Shown: positions 19,062 to 29,393, counted from the stretch's first letter. The stretch: 64,000 nt of DNA from Hyphomonas sp. TMED17 (GCA_002172915.1 NHBW01000005.1:78466-142465), one strand, 5' to 3'. Notes: generated from the letters alone by a model not told the origin. Program-made: numbers and translations.

Positions 19062-19805
19062 ATGGCCGAAGTTGAACCATCAGGTACGGACCTGAAGTTT
19101 AAGCGAATTCTTCTTAAGATATCGGGGGAGGCTTTGATGGGCTCTTCCGAGTACGGGATTGATATGCCGACCTGTCTGCGCTTTGCGCAGGAAATATCAG
19201 ATGCGTGCGAGACGACGGGTGCCGAGATTTGCCTTGTTATTGGCGGGGGTAATATTTTCAGGGGTCTCGCCGGCGCTGCGAACGGCATGGAACGATCGCA
19301 GGCCGACTCAATGGGAATGATGGCGACGATCATGAACGCGCTGGCGATGCAGAGTGCGCTCGAGACGATTGGCGTTCAAACCCGTGTCCAGTCTGGGATC
19401 CGAATGGACGAGATATGCGAACCTTTTATCAGACGTCGGGCTATCCGGCATATGGAGAAAGGTCGCGTTGTGATTTTCGCGGCCGGGACAGGGAATCCCT
19501 ATTTCACAACGGATACTGGCGCAGCCTTGCGGGCCGCTGAGATGCATTGTGACGCAATGTTAAAGGGAACACAGGTTGACGGGGTCTATTCTGCCGATCC
19601 AAAACTGGACAAAGATGCGGTTCGGTATGACCATCTTACCTATCAGGATGTTCTGGCGCGTAATTTGCGCGTTATGGATGCATCGGCAGTAAGTTTAATG
19701 CGTGATACCAATATACCGATTGTGGTTTTTTCGCTTCACAGAAAGGGTGCCTTACTGGATATCCTGACAGGCCAGGGCCTGAGCACAGTAATATCCGAGG
19801 GTTAA
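19062..19805 (+). CDS. pyrH: UMP kinase
   Basis: A 247-residue bacterial UMP kinase of the amino-acid-kinase fold, converting UMP to UDP with ATP. Motifs: [13 protein letters not shown] at the N-terminus, [10 protein letters not shown], the [16 protein letters not shown] helix, and [20 protein letters not shown] in the phosphate-binding part. The ATG follows GGGAGGATTCGCA. It opens a long operon and is followed after 5 bp by frr, a pairing conserved in most bacteria. UMP kinase is usually hexameric, activated by GTP and inhibited by UTP. Confidence 0.97.
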   Translation: MAEVEPSGTDLKFKRILLKISGEALMGSSEYGIDMPTCLRFAQEISDACETTGAEICLVIGGGNIFRGLAGAANGMERSQADSMGMMATIMNALAMQSALETIGVQTRVQSGIRMDEICEPFIRRRAIRHMEKGRVVIFAAGTGNPYFTTDTGAALRAAEMHCDAMLKGTQVDGVYSADPKLDKDAVRYDHLTYQDVLARNLRVMDASAVSLMRDTNIPIVVFSLHRKGALLDILTGQGLSTVISEG

Positions 19806-19810
19806 TAGAC

Positions 19811-20365
19811 ATGACATATGATAAGAAAGATCTAGAACGCCGCATGGACGGCGCAATTTCGGCTTTACAGACCGAGCTGCAAGGGCTTCGGACAGGACGG
19901 GCTTCAATCAACCTTCTGGATAATATTCAAGTGTCCGCCTATGGATCAATGGTGCCAATGAGCCAGGTTGGGTCGGTGTCGGTGCTGGACGCCCGGATGT
20001 TATCGGTAAATGTCTGGGACAAATCAAATGTCGGCGCTGCTGACAAAGCTATCAGGGAATCCGGTCTGGGTCTGAATCCGGTCGTTGATGGGCAGGTGCT
20101 TCGTATCCCGATCCCGCCTTTGAACGAGGAACGCCGGGTCGAGCTTACCAAAGTGGCAGGTCGATATGCCGAAAGCGCGAAAGTGGCGATCCGAAATATC
20201 CGGCGCGACGGCCTCGATGCAACCAAGAAAATGGAAAAGAATGGCGAAGTTAGCGAAGACGAACAACGCGGTCTGGCTGACGAAATCCAGAAGCTCACAG
20301 ATCTTTTCGTCAAGAAAGTCGACGAGGTTATGAAGGCTAAAGAAGCCGAGATTATGCAGGTCTAA
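19811..20365 (+). CDS. frr: Ribosome recycling factor
   Basis: A 184-residue protein of standard length that, with EF-G, splits post-termination ribosomes. Domain I helices start with [25 protein letters not shown]; the GLRTGRAS stretch and [17 protein letters not shown] in domain II are family hallmarks; a long C-terminal helix includes [27 protein letters not shown]. It sits 5 bp after pyrH and 2 bp before uppS, so it is in the same transcript. Confidence 0.98.
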   Translation: MTYDKKDLERRMDGAISALQTELQGLRTGRASINLLDNIQVSAYGSMVPMSQVGSVSVLDARMLSVNVWDKSNVGAADKAIRESGLGLNPVVDGQVLRIPIPPLNEERRVELTKVAGRYAESAKVAIRNIRRDGLDATKKMEKNGEVSEDEQRGLADEIQKLTDLFVKKVDEVMKAKEAEIMQV

Positions 20366-20367
20366 TC

Positions 20368-21126
20368 ATGGTTAGTGATGGCTCAAATTCTGATACTATT
20401 GAGCCGCTTGTAACCGGTGATCCAAGACATGTTGGTATCATCATGGATGGAAATGGCCGGTGGGCGCGGGCGCGCGGGCTGTCACGGCCACTCGGGCATG
20501 AGCGCGGGGTTGAGGTTGTTCGTGCAATTGTCGATGCGGCGCGCGATTTTGGTATTGAATGTCTGACCTTATACTCTTTCTCGACGGAGAACTGGAAGCG
20601 TCCTGAAACAGAAGTGAACGCACTCTTCAGCTTGTTGCGGCTGTATGTTTCCAGAGATTTGAAACGGCTGAAAGAAAATGGCGTCAGAATACGGGTAATC
20701 GGCAGTCGCAATGGCTTGCCCGAGGATGTCTGCGGTTTAATCGATAAAGCTCAGACTGAAACCTACGATAATTCGAACTTTGATCTTTGTATTGCGTTTA
20801 ATTATGGCGGCCGTGAAGAGATCGTCAGGGCGTTTACTAAACTCTCTGGAGATATTCAGGCCGGCCGGCTGGATGCGGCATCGGTGAATGAAAACCTGTT
20901 GGCTTCCTATCTCGATACTGCGGGTATGCCAGATCCCGACTTGATTATCAGAACAGGCGGCGAAATGCGGTTGAGTAATTTTCTGGTCTGGCAGGCCACA
21001 TATTCAGAGCTGCTCTTTTCGGATATTTTGTGGCCGGATTATTCCGCCTCAGATTTGAAGACTGCCATTGAAACCTACCGGACGCGGGCACGTCGTTTTG
21101 GTGGTGTTTTGACAGAGCAAATTTAA
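20368..21126 (+). CDS. uppS: Undecaprenyl diphosphate synthase
   Basis: A 252-residue cis-prenyltransferase that adds eight isopentenyl units to farnesyl diphosphate, giving the C55 carrier lipid for peptidoglycan and O-antigen. The catalytic MDGNGRWA motif lies at about residues 26-33. LTLYSFSTENWKRP and the IRTGGEMRLSNFLVWQATYSELLF block, containing the diphosphate-binding arginines, are intact. Met replaces the Ser more often seen in R-T-G-G-E-x-R-L. It is cytosolic and membrane-associated. It leads straight into cdsA, one base after its stop. Confidence 0.97.
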   Translation: MVSDGSNSDTIEPLVTGDPRHVGIIMDGNGRWARARGLSRPLGHERGVEVVRAIVDAARDFGIECLTLYSFSTENWKRPETEVNALFSLLRLYVSRDLKRLKENGVRIRVIGSRNGLPEDVCGLIDKAQTETYDNSNFDLCIAFNYGGREEIVRAFTKLSGDIQAGRLDAASVNENLLASYLDTAGMPDPDLIIRTGGEMRLSNFLVWQATYSELLFSDILWPDYSASDLKTAIETYRTRARRFGGVLTEQI

Positions 21127-21127
21127 A

Positions 21128-21946
21128 ATGTTGGGGACCAATTTGAAAACGTCTAATCGTAATGAATTATTGTCTCGGTTTGCTTCGGCCGCCGTGCTGA
21201 TTCCCTTTGCATTGTTTGTCGTCATTAAGGGCGGCTGGGTGCTTGCAATTGCGTGTGCTGCTTTTGCTGCAATCATGGCGTATGAATGGGTCCGGATGTC
21301 GGCCTCGCCATTATTGGTACAGATTGTCTGTCTGGCGATGATACCGTCTTTGTTAGCGCCAGTTTTGCCGATCGGGCAAACCTTCGGTTTATTGCTTATT
21401 TGCTGCTGCGTTGCAGGGGCTATTCATCCTGTCTCAGGGCAGCGTCTGACATCCGCCTATGGGTGTTTGTATGTTTCGGTTCAGCCACTGGCGATGTACT
21501 GGCTGCGCGAAGGTAACTGGGATGGGGAAGTGCTAGCATTGCTCATTCTGGGGCTGGTTTGGGCGTCTGATGCCACAGCTTTCTTCGTCGGCCGCTGTGT
21601 CGGCGGGGCATTGCTGACAAAAGAATCGCCGTCAAAGACGTGGAGCGGAGCGCTTGGGGCCGTTTTTGTGTCGGCGCTATTCGGCATGCTGGCGGGCCAT
21701 CTCATCTCACAGAATATTTTTATATGGCTGATTATTGGGGCGCTTGTTTCTGTCGTAGCCCAGTTTGGCGACCTGGTTGAAAGCATTATCAAGCGACGTC
21801 ATGGTGTAAAAAATGCCAGTTCGCTTGTCCCCGGCCATGGTGGTGTAATGGACCGTGTCGACGGATTAGGAATGGTATCGGTTGTGGTCTTGGCTGGCTT
21901 GCTGTTTTTGCAGGTCGTGTCAGCTTATCTCGGATTAGAATTTTGA
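21128..21946 (+). CDS. cdsA: Phosphatidate cytidylyltransferase
   Basis: A 272-residue polytopic membrane enzyme that makes CDP-diacylglycerol from CTP and phosphatidic acid. About seven to eight hydrophobic helices are visible. The C-terminal CDP-alcohol signature is present as ESIIKRRHGVKNASSLVPGHGGVMDRVDGL, with the two aspartates of D-R-x-D. The stop codon overlaps the dxr TTG start by 4 bases. Confidence 0.96.
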   Translation: MLGTNLKTSNRNELLSRFASAAVLIPFALFVVIKGGWVLAIACAAFAAIMAYEWVRMSASPLLVQIVCLAMIPSLLAPVLPIGQTFGLLLICCCVAGAIHPVSGQRLTSAYGCLYVSVQPLAMYWLREGNWDGEVLALLILGLVWASDATAFFVGRCVGGALLTKESPSKTWSGALGAVFVSALFGMLAGHLISQNIFIWLIIGALVSVVAQFGDLVESIIKRRHGVKNASSLVPGHGGVMDRVDGLGMVSVVVLAGLLFLQVVSAYLGLEF

Positions 21947-23151
21947 GCGATTGCAAGCTGATCAGCATTATGGGATCGACCGGGTCAATCGGGACATCGG
22001 CACTGTCGGTCATAGAATATGCAAACCGGATCGCACCGCACCCACAATATCAGATTGATGCGCTGGTCGCAGGCTCCGACGCCAGTGGTTTGGCGGCGCA
22101 GGCTAAATCTGTTGGGGCGCGGTACGCCGTTATTGCTGACCCACAAAAGTATAAAGAGCTGTCGGCGCTGCTGGCCGGAACGGATATTGAAGTTGGGGCT
22201 GGCCCGGAAGCGGTTTTAGCGGCCGCTTCACGTCCTGTTCACAGAGTGCTCGCTGCGATTGTCGGTATTCAGGGGCTCGCATCGACATTGGCAGCGATAC
22301 GGGCCGGAAATTCCATCGCGCTGGCAAATAAAGAGAGTATGGTTTGCGCCGGTGCGCTCTTGAGGCGGGAGGCGGTTCGGATGGCCGTCGATATTGTTCC
22401 GACGGATTCCGAGCATAATGCGATGTTTCAGGTCATGGAGCGGCGGGAGGATGTTGAACGTCTCGTTCTGACCGCATCCGGGGGGCCATTCAGGGCGACG
22501 AAGCTGGCGGACATGGCGGATATCACCGTCGAAATGGCGCTGGCGCATCCGCGCTGGAATATGGGACGGAAAATCACGATTGATAGCGCCACTCTCTTTA
22601 ATAAAGGTTTGGAGTTAATCGAGGCAGCTTATTTATTCGACATTCCGGAGAGCTGCATCGATGTGGTCGTTCACCCGCAATCGATCATTCACTCCCTGGT
22701 GACATATCGCGACGGTTCGGTTCTTGCGCAAATGGGCGATCCCGACATGCGGACGCCGATCTCACATGCTTTGAGCTGGCCGGACAGGCGACAGGCAACG
22801 GCCGTCAACCGGCTTGATTTAGTTGCATTGGGTGCATTGGACTTTACCGGGCTGGATGCCGAGCGTTTCCCGGCCGTCGATCTATGTCGTCAGGCGCTTC
22901 GGGCGGCCTGTGGTGCGCCGATTGTATTAAATTCTGCTAATGAAGTGGCTGTAGCTGCATTTCTAAAGGGCCAGTGTCATTTTCAGGATATAAGTAGAAT
23001 AGTTGAAAAGTGTCTGAATTGGTTTGTCGATTCGGATGTGTCGAGGCTATCGCGTGACGGGTTGGATGAAATTATGATAATTGACGAAGCTGCGAGACGC
23101 CAGGCGACGGAAATTATTTCTGCGTTACCGTCAAAAACAAGGGTGCATTAG
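21943..23151 (+). CDS. dxr: 1-deoxy-D-xylulose 5-phosphate reductoisomerase
   Basis: A 402-residue enzyme that converts DXP to 2-C-methyl-erythritol 4-phosphate with NADPH in the non-mevalonate isoprenoid pathway. NADPH-binding GSTGSIGTSAL near the start; ALANKESMVCAG; the metal-binding VPTDSEHNAMFQ with its catalytic Asp and Glu; TASGGPFR; and KITIDSATLFNKGLELIEA are all intact. The start is TTG 21943 in a TTGA overlap with the cdsA stop, which suggests translational coupling. It supplies precursors to UppS upstream in the same operon. Confidence 0.96.
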   Translation: MSDCKLISIMGSTGSIGTSALSVIEYANRIAPHPQYQIDALVAGSDASGLAAQAKSVGARYAVIADPQKYKELSALLAGTDIEVGAGPEAVLAAASRPVHRVLAAIVGIQGLASTLAAIRAGNSIALANKESMVCAGALLRREAVRMAVDIVPTDSEHNAMFQVMERREDVERLVLTASGGPFRATKLADMADITVEMALAHPRWNMGRKITIDSATLFNKGLELIEAAYLFDIPESCIDVVVHPQSIIHSLVTYRDGSVLAQMGDPDMRTPISHALSWPDRRQATAVNRLDLVALGALDFTGLDAERFPAVDLCRQALRAACGAPIVLNSANEVAVAAFLKGQCHFQDISRIVEKCLNWFVDSDVSRLSRDGLDEIMIIDEAARRQATEIISALPSKTRVH

Positions 23152-23153
23152 TC

Positions 23154-24329
23154 ATGCTGTCGGTTCTAAGTCAGGGGCCTATTTTTATAATCTGCCTAGT
23201 GTTGATGCTGGGCCTCGTTGTCATTGTGCATGAGCTCGGTCACTATTTGGCCGGCAGATATTTCGGCGCGGCCGTCGAATCCTTTTCAGTCGGATTCGGT
23301 CAGCCAATATATGAACGAACTGATCGTAACGGTACGCGCTGGCGGGTTAACTGGATTCCGCTTGGCGGATTCGTCAAATTTGTTAGCGAAGCGCAGTTGC
23401 CAGCAGACATCGGGAAGGAAAATTCTGGTCCGATTGGTGAGCATTATGGCCGGCTGAGTGTTAGCGCCCGTTCGGTCGTGGCCGTTGCTGGTCCGGTTGC
23501 CAATTTCATTCTCGCTATCTTCCTGTTCGCCCTCATCTTCCTCGCGCACGGGCAATATGAGAGCCGTGTTGCAGTGGCCGAAACCGTGCCGGGTCAACCT
23601 GCTGCTGCCGCAGGCCTTCAAGCTGGCGATGTTCTAGTGGAAGTAAACGGGCGCTCAATTAACAATGCGGGTGATGTCCAGCAGGCGATCTTAATGACTT
23701 CGGGGCAGGAGATTTTGTTGATTGTCGAGCGCGAGCAGAGATTGGAAGAAATCACACTCGTGCCGGAGCAGATTGTCAGGGACAACGGTCTTGGCCAGCA
23801 GGTTTCGCAATCATCCATTGGTATTTATATGCAGGAGGTGCCCGATACGGCCCGCCGGATTAGCGTTGGCCCGATCGATGCTGTCATGCATGGTGTTTCA
23901 CAGACAGGTTTCATGGTTGCGACAACCGCAAAAATGATGAGGCGTCTAGTTACCGGCGCCGAGCCGCTGAACTCGTTAAGTGGACCGGTCGCAATTGGGG
24001 ATGTCGGCCGGCGTGTCTACAACCGGACGATGGCGCGTGAGGATGTGCCATTCGGGCAGAGGTTCAGCGCGTTCTTCTGGACTATGATCAGCATTTCGGC
24101 GGCGGTTTCGGTCGGGATTGGCTTTTTTAACCTTCTACCATTGCCGGTTCTTGATGGCGGACACTTGTTATTTAACGCGTATGAAGCGGTTACGGGTAAA
24201 GTCCTGCCTGAAAAAGTGCAGGAAATGGCATTGTTCGGCGGGCTGGGACTGTTAATGACGTTGTTTGTGTTCATTACTTGGGGTGACATCTTGGAAACGG
24301 GACTATTTAATCGTCCAGCGGAATCGTGA
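23154..24329 (+). CDS. rseP: Site-2 intramembrane zinc protease RseP
   Basis: A 391-residue membrane metalloprotease. HELGH at residues 26-30 provides two zinc ligands and the catalytic Glu within the first membrane helix, and NLLPLPVLDGGHLLFN near residue 325 provides the third ligand (Asp). A single PDZ domain lies at about 140-205 (PAAAAGLQAGDVLVEVNG); the E. coli enzyme has two, and one is usual in alphaproteobacteria. It would cleave anti-sigma factors or remnant signal peptides in the inner membrane. It lies 2 bp after dxr and 28 bp before bamA. Confidence 0.95.
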   Translation: MLSVLSQGPIFIICLVLMLGLVVIVHELGHYLAGRYFGAAVESFSVGFGQPIYERTDRNGTRWRVNWIPLGGFVKFVSEAQLPADIGKENSGPIGEHYGRLSVSARSVVAVAGPVANFILAIFLFALIFLAHGQYESRVAVAETVPGQPAAAAGLQAGDVLVEVNGRSINNAGDVQQAILMTSGQEILLIVEREQRLEEITLVPEQIVRDNGLGQQVSQSSIGIYMQEVPDTARRISVGPIDAVMHGVSQTGFMVATTAKMMRRLVTGAEPLNSLSGPVAIGDVGRRVYNRTMAREDVPFGQRFSAFFWTMISISAAVSVGIGFFNLLPLPVLDGGHLLFNAYEAVTGKVLPEKVQEMALFGGLGLLMTLFVFITWGDILETGLFNRPAES

Positions 24330-24357
24330 TCACTAATAATAATGTTCGGCCGAATTT

Positions 24358-26961
24358 ATGTCGGTTCTGAAAAAGGATAGAAATTCAATGTTTAAAGTTG
24401 TTTCTGCCGTTGTGATGGGCCTTGTGGCGCTCACCGTTTCGACATTTCTCATGCCGAGCGCATCTGCTCAGACAACTGAAACGATTCGTTCGATTTCCGT
24501 CGAAGGGAACCAGCGGATTGAAGACCGGACCGTGCAGTCCTATTTGCTGGTCCAGGCGGGAGACCCGTTCGACCCGGCGCGAATTGATCTCTCACTCAAA
24601 ACATTATTCGCGACCGGCCTGTTTGCCGATGCATCATTCGAGAAAGCCGGGCCAGATCTCATCGTCCGTGTGGTTGAAAACCCGATTATCAACCGGGTCT
24701 TGTTCGAAGGTAATAGTGCCATCGATGATGATAAGATGCGAGAAGAAATTCAGGCCGCGCCACGGGGTATTTTTACCGCCGCCCGGGTACAGGCCGATGT
24801 TCAGCGGATACTGGACCTTTATCGGAAATCAGGCCGCTTTTCAGCGACCGTCGAGCCGGAATACAAGCCGTTAGAGCAAAACCGGGTTGATCTGGTTTTT
24901 GTGGTCACCGAAGGTCCGGTGACCGGCGTGCGCGCGATAAATTTGATCGGGAACCGGGCGTTTACAGATCGTCGACTGAGATCGGAGCTTGTAACGAAGC
25001 AGTCGCGCTGGTGGCGCTTTTTCAGCTCGAATGACAATTACGATCCGGGCCGTATGGAGTATGACCGCGAACTACTCCGCCAGTTCTATCAAAATCGCGG
25101 TTATTACGATTTCCGAGTTATCTCTGCGGTCGCTGATTTGACGCCTGATCGTAAAGATTTCTATATCACCTACACGATCGAAGAGGGTGAGCAGTACACT
25201 TTTGGTGAAATCGAGGTCGAAACGGCTCTGGATAAGCTGAACGCTCAGGCGCTGAAATCGGCGGTCTCCTTTTCAACAGGCGAGTTGTTTAAAGGCGATT
25301 TGATCGAAAGTACGATTGATACACTGACATATGCCGCCGGTATTGCGGGATATGCGTTTGTTGACGTCTCGCCTCGGCTTGTCGCGGATCCCGAGACCAA
25401 TGTTGTAAATGTGACTTTCGCGCTTGATGAGGGGCCGCGCGTTTACGTCGAGCGGATCGATATTGTCGGGAATACGACCACACTCGACCGGGTTATCCGT
25501 CGCGAGCTGCGGGTTGTTGAAGGCGATGCCTTTAACCGGGTTCTGCTGGACCGGTCACGCAATCGGGTGCGGGCGCTTGGCTTCTTTAAAGAAGTTGAAA
25601 TTACCGAGACACCAGGCTCCGAGCCGGACAGAACAGTTGTTGAAATTGCGGTTGAAGAACAGCCGACCGGCGAACTTTCATTCGCGGCTGGTTTCTCTTC
25701 TGTCGATGCATTTTTGATCGATTTCAGTGTTTCAGAACGTAATTTGAGGGGGCGTGGACAGTCGATTGTCGCGCGGGTGTCGGCATCGAGCCGCGAGCAG
25801 CTTCTGGATTTCAGGTTTCGCGAACCGAGGTTCCTGGACCGTAATCTGTCCGCCGGTATTGACGCCTTTTCCTCGCGGTCGGATTTTCTGGATGTTTCAA
25901 ACTTCGAATCCCAGACCACAGGTGCGGGCGTTTCATTCGGATTTCCGGTCACCGAGTCGACAAGCCTGAGCCTTCGCTATCGCTTGCAAGCCGATGAAAT
26001 TAACGTCCGTGATACCGATGTTGTGATCAATACTGAAACCGGTCGCCTGCAAACCCTGGAGCAGACTGTGGACAATAATGATCCACCGACGCCGGATGAT
26101 CCAAGCGACGATACCCAGTTGGTAACGATCGTGACACCATTGACCGATCCTCTTCCGCCAAACAGCAGTATCGTTGATCAGTGTGCGCCAGCCTATATTT
26201 TCCGGTCGACGATTTGTGATAGCGAGCGCTCTGACCTGTCTTCGATTATTGGCTACACGTTTAACTGGGACCGTCGGAACGACCCAATCGCACCGACACG
26301 CGGTTTCGACTTTTACATTAGCCAGGACCTGGCCGGGCTTGGCGGTGACGTTCAATACATCCGGACCGAGATGAGCGGTGCAACCTATCGTGGTATTTTT
26401 AAAGGTGTCCGGGCCAGCGTCCGCATGTCCGGCGGGATTATTGAGTCGTTTGGCGATGATAAAAGCATCCGGATCAATAATCGCTTCTTCAAGGGCGGGT
26501 CGTCGTTCCGGGGCTTTGATGTCGCTGGTCTAGGCCCACGGGTTGTTGATGTTGTCTTCGACGAACAGGGGCAGATCCTAAGGACTGTGGGACAGAATGC
26601 ACTTGGTGGTAAAGTCTATTATCAAGGCACCGCCGAGCTGACATTGCCAAATTATCTGCCTGAGGAATATGGCATCCGCACAACTTTGTTTGCTGAATTC
26701 GGGTCAGTTGGTAATCTTGACGCCGATGATATCGACGAGCCTCTGAGCTTCACGACGCGGCCCGGTCAGTTCGATGGTATTGGTGAAGCGCCGGCAGTAC
26801 GCTTAGTGCTCGATGATTTGTCGTTGCGCGCCTCAGCTGGTTTGTCTGTCGGTTGGGACTCCCCGTTCGGACCGATCAAATTCGACTTCTCTAAAATTCT
26901 GAAGAAAGAAGAGTATGACAGAACCGAGTCATTCCGCTTTAGTACTTCAACCCGCTTTTAA
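24358..26961 (+). CDS. bamA: Outer membrane protein assembly factor BamA
   Basis: An 867-residue Omp85 protein. A signal peptide ends at SASAQ near residue 38 (an internal Met at residue 11 is another possible start). Five POTRA domains cover about 40-440 (for example IRSISVEGNQRIEDRTV at the first). A 16-strand barrel follows and ends in the expected aromatic residue (STSTRF). It is longer than the usual ~800 residues, partly through a loop at about 560-620 rich in Asp and Pro (NNDPPTPDDPSDDTQ) and followed by two cysteines 12 residues apart (QCAPAYIFRSTIC), likely surface-exposed. It folds and inserts outer-membrane proteins with the other Bam subunits. Confidence 0.97.
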   Translation: MSVLKKDRNSMFKVVSAVVMGLVALTVSTFLMPSASAQTTETIRSISVEGNQRIEDRTVQSYLLVQAGDPFDPARIDLSLKTLFATGLFADASFEKAGPDLIVRVVENPIINRVLFEGNSAIDDDKMREEIQAAPRGIFTAARVQADVQRILDLYRKSGRFSATVEPEYKPLEQNRVDLVFVVTEGPVTGVRAINLIGNRAFTDRRLRSELVTKQSRWWRFFSSNDNYDPGRMEYDRELLRQFYQNRGYYDFRVISAVADLTPDRKDFYITYTIEEGEQYTFGEIEVETALDKLNAQALKSAVSFSTGELFKGDLIESTIDTLTYAAGIAGYAFVDVSPRLVADPETNVVNVTFALDEGPRVYVERIDIVGNTTTLDRVIRRELRVVEGDAFNRVLLDRSRNRVRALGFFKEVEITETPGSEPDRTVVEIAVEEQPTGELSFAAGFSSVDAFLIDFSVSERNLRGRGQSIVARVSASSREQLLDFRFREPRFLDRNLSAGIDAFSSRSDFLDVSNFESQTTGAGVSFGFPVTESTSLSLRYRLQADEINVRDTDVVINTETGRLQTLEQTVDNNDPPTPDDPSDDTQLVTIVTPLTDPLPPNSSIVDQCAPAYIFRSTICDSERSDLSSIIGYTFNWDRRNDPIAPTRGFDFYISQDLAGLGGDVQYIRTEMSGATYRGIFKGVRASVRMSGGIIESFGDDKSIRINNRFFKGGSSFRGFDVAGLGPRVVDVVFDEQGQILRTVGQNALGGKVYYQGTAELTLPNYLPEEYGIRTTLFAEFGSVGNLDADDIDEPLSFTTRPGQFDGIGEAPAVRLVLDDLSLRASAGLSVGWDSPFGPIKFDFSKILKKEEYDRTESFRFSTSTRF

Positions 26962-26982
26962 CCCCCGCTTATGGAAATAAAA

Positions 26983-27576
26983 ATGTCATTTGGAAAATCT
27001 ATCTTCGCCGCTACTGCATTATTCATGTCTGCGCTCGGCGTGTCATCACCGGCCGCCCTTGCACAAGACGCCAAGATTGCTGTTCTCGACCGTGACCGTC
27101 TGGTTGTTGAGAGTGCAGCAGGTCAGGATATGCAGATCAAACTGCAGACCATTGGCGAGGCAATGAATGCCGAGCTAAACCCGATTGCTGCAGCGATTGA
27201 AAGCGAAGGCCGGTCTATCGAAATCCGCACCGCAGGTAAGTCAATCGAAGATATTCAGGCTGATCCGGTACTTGCGGCCGAAGTCGGTGCTTACATGCAG
27301 CGGGCGCAAAGCTTTTCGAACGCGCAGCAGATCAAGTCAAATGAACTGAGCCTGACAGAGCGTCAGGCACTGGCGCAATTCTATGTTGCCTTGCGTCCGG
27401 TTCTGACCATGGTTGTTGAAGAGAGCGGTGTCGATATTATCCTCGATCGCTCGACGATCATTTTCGGCTCGCCTGCTGTAGATATTACGGATGCCGTTCT
27501 GGCGAAAATGGACGAGACGGTGACAAGCATTGAGGTTGTCAGACAATCTGTGCCACAACAGGGTGCTGTTCAGTAA
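26983..27576 (+). CDS. skp: Periplasmic chaperone of the OmpH/Skp family
   Basis: A 197-residue secreted protein. I prefer ATG 26983, which has GGA 8 nt upstream, over the ATG 12 bases before. The signal peptide ends at ALAQDAKI. The mature part begins with the strand IAVLDRDRLVVESAAG, typical of the Skp body, and continues into long helices (the 'tentacles') of which residues about 60-135 are visible, then a C-terminal strand segment VDIILDRSTIIF. It would hold unfolded outer-membrane proteins on their way to BamA, whose gene lies 21 bp upstream. Confidence 0.9.
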   Translation: MSFGKSIFAATALFMSALGVSSPAALAQDAKIAVLDRDRLVVESAAGQDMQIKLQTIGEAMNAELNPIAAAIESEGRSIEIRTAGKSIEDIQADPVLAAEVGAYMQRAQSFSNAQQIKSNELSLTERQALAQFYVALRPVLTMVVEESGVDIILDRSTIIFGSPAVDITDAVLAKMDETVTSIEVVRQSVPQQGAVQ

Positions 27577-27597
27577 GCACCGGAGCCATGTTCGGTA

Positions 27598-28605
27598 ATG
27601 ACGATTGATGTTCGTTTCTTTGATTATCTCGGGCAGAAAAAACTGTCCGAGCTTATCGAGTTGACCGGCGCCGAGCCAGTTAGTGCTGCTGATGTTAACA
27701 TCATATCTATTGCGGCAAGCGATGTCGCCGGACCGTCGGATATCTGCTTCATCGAAGGCCATGAAAAAGCAACCCGTGCGGTATCAGAACAGGCGGCGGC
27801 GTGTTTCGTCTCGGCGAAAATGGCCCGGCATCTCCCGGATGGTGTTGTACCGGTTATTGTCAAGCAGCCGCGCTGGGCGTTTGTGCAAGCATCGCGTGCT
27901 TTATATCGGGTGCGTGACTGGTCTGTTGGGAAGGCCACTTATTCGGTACATGAAACCGCCATCTTGGCACCGGGTGTCATAATTGGCGACGGCGCTGCAA
28001 TAGGCGAACGGGTCCGGATTGGCCCGAATACAGTAATTGGATCGGGCGTTCAGATCGGCCGTGACACGACAATTGGGGCCAATATCTCAATTTTTTGCGC
28101 ATTGATCGGTGACCATGTCACTATTTTGTCGGGTGCGCGTATTGGCGAAAGTGGTTTTGGGGTGACGCTTGGTCCCGATGGCGCGGAAGATATTCCGCAG
28201 CTTGGCCGGGTGATATTGCAGGACCATGTCACGATCGGTGCGAATACCTGCATTGATCGCGGTGCATTATCAGATACGATTATCGGAGAACGGACAAAGA
28301 TCGATAATCTTTGTCAGATTGCGCACAATTGCGTTCTTGGCCGTAATGTTATGATGGCCAGTTTTGGCGGCATATCAGGGTCTGTAACAGTTGGTGATGG
28401 TGTCATGATGGGCGGTCGTGTCGGCATCGCCGATCATGTCAAAATTGGCGATGGCGCAAGGCTTGCGGCGTCAGCCGGAGTTTTCAGGGATATTGGCGCT
28501 GGCGAAGCCTGGGGGGGGACACCTGCAAAACCCCTTCGTCAGCACCTCAGAGAAGTAGCATGGCTGGATCGGCAGGTGGCAGCGCGACGTTCGGACAAGA
28601 AATGA
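27598..28605 (+). CDS. lpxD: UDP-3-O-acylglucosamine N-acyltransferase
   Basis: A 335-residue trimeric acyltransferase of lipid A synthesis that adds the second hydroxyacyl chain, at N2, from acyl-ACP. The N-terminal uridine-binding domain covers about 1-100 and the left-handed beta helix with hexapeptide repeats follows. The catalytic His lies in [10 protein letters not shown] short C-terminal helical tail ends with [14 protein letters not shown]. Its TGA overlaps the lpxA ATG (ATGA). In most alphaproteobacteria fabZ stands between these two genes; here it does not. Confidence 0.96.
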   Translation: MTIDVRFFDYLGQKKLSELIELTGAEPVSAADVNIISIAASDVAGPSDICFIEGHEKATRAVSEQAAACFVSAKMARHLPDGVVPVIVKQPRWAFVQASRALYRVRDWSVGKATYSVHETAILAPGVIIGDGAAIGERVRIGPNTVIGSGVQIGRDTTIGANISIFCALIGDHVTILSGARIGESGFGVTLGPDGAEDIPQLGRVILQDHVTIGANTCIDRGALSDTIIGERTKIDNLCQIAHNCVLGRNVMMASFGGISGSVTVGDGVMMGGRVGIADHVKIGDGARLAASAGVFRDIGAGEAWGGTPAKPLRQHLREVAWLDRQVAARRSDKK

Positions 28606-29393
28606 GTACTGAGATACATCCAACTGCGATTGTCGAAGATGGCGCCGAGCTTGGCGAAAATGTTCAAGTGGGTGCCTATGCCCATATTGGATCACGGGCC
28701 CGGATTGGCGATAATTCGATTATTATGCCAAAGGCAATGGTGATCGGGCGCTCGCTACTTGGCAATGGTGTTGAAATCCACCCGGGTGCAGTGATTGGCG
28801 GAACGCCTCAGGTGCTGGGTTTCAAGGCGAGTGATGAATCCTGGCTTGAAATCGGTGATCGCACTGTTTTGCGGGAACATACGACAGTGCATACCGGCTC
28901 GCCCGCGCATGGCGGTGTGACCAAAATCGGTCAGGACTGTCTTTGTATGGCGCATACTCATTTTGCGCATGATTGCGATATCGGGGACAATTGCGTCATT
29001 GCAAACAATACGCATATTGGCGGTCACGTCGTGGCTGGCGACAATGTCTGGATGGGTGGCGCGGTGGCCGTGCACCAGTTTTGTCGTATTGGTGAGCACG
29101 CCTTTGTCGGTGGCGGATCTATCCTTGTCGCGGATGTCATTCCGTTTGGTTCTGTGGTCGGCAATCATGCTCATTTGGCTGGCTTGAATATTATCGGTCT
29201 GAAGCGGCGCGGATTTTCGCGTCAGGCGATACGGGACTTGCGCGCGGGATATCGCCTGCTTTATGCGCGTGAGGGAACGTTCACCGAGCGTCTTGAGGAT
29301 ACCGCGCGGGCTTTTTCTGAAGTCTCGGAAGTGATGCTGATCGTTGATTTCATCCGTAACAGTAAAAACCGGTCCTTATGTCTACCGCGTTAG
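28602..29393 (+). CDS. lpxA: UDP-N-acetylglucosamine acyltransferase
   Basis: A 263-residue enzyme for the first step of lipid A synthesis, transfer of a 3-hydroxyacyl chain to UDP-GlcNAc. The start is ATG 28602 in an ATGA overlap with lpxD; the frame is open further upstream inside lpxD but the family N-terminus ([17 protein letters not shown]) begins here. Hexapeptide-repeat beta helix to about residue 190; the catalytic His is in [15 protein letters not shown]; the C-terminal helical domain includes [25 protein letters not shown]. It overlaps lpxI by 16 bases. Confidence 0.97.
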   Translation: MSTEIHPTAIVEDGAELGENVQVGAYAHIGSRARIGDNSIIMPKAMVIGRSLLGNGVEIHPGAVIGGTPQVLGFKASDESWLEIGDRTVLREHTTVHTGSPAHGGVTKIGQDCLCMAHTHFAHDCDIGDNCVIANNTHIGGHVVAGDNVWMGGAVAVHQFCRIGEHAFVGGGSILVADVIPFGSVVGNHAHLAGLNIIGLKRRGFSRQAIRDLRAGYRLLYAREGTFTERLEDTARAFSEVSEVMLIVDFIRNSKNRSLCLPR

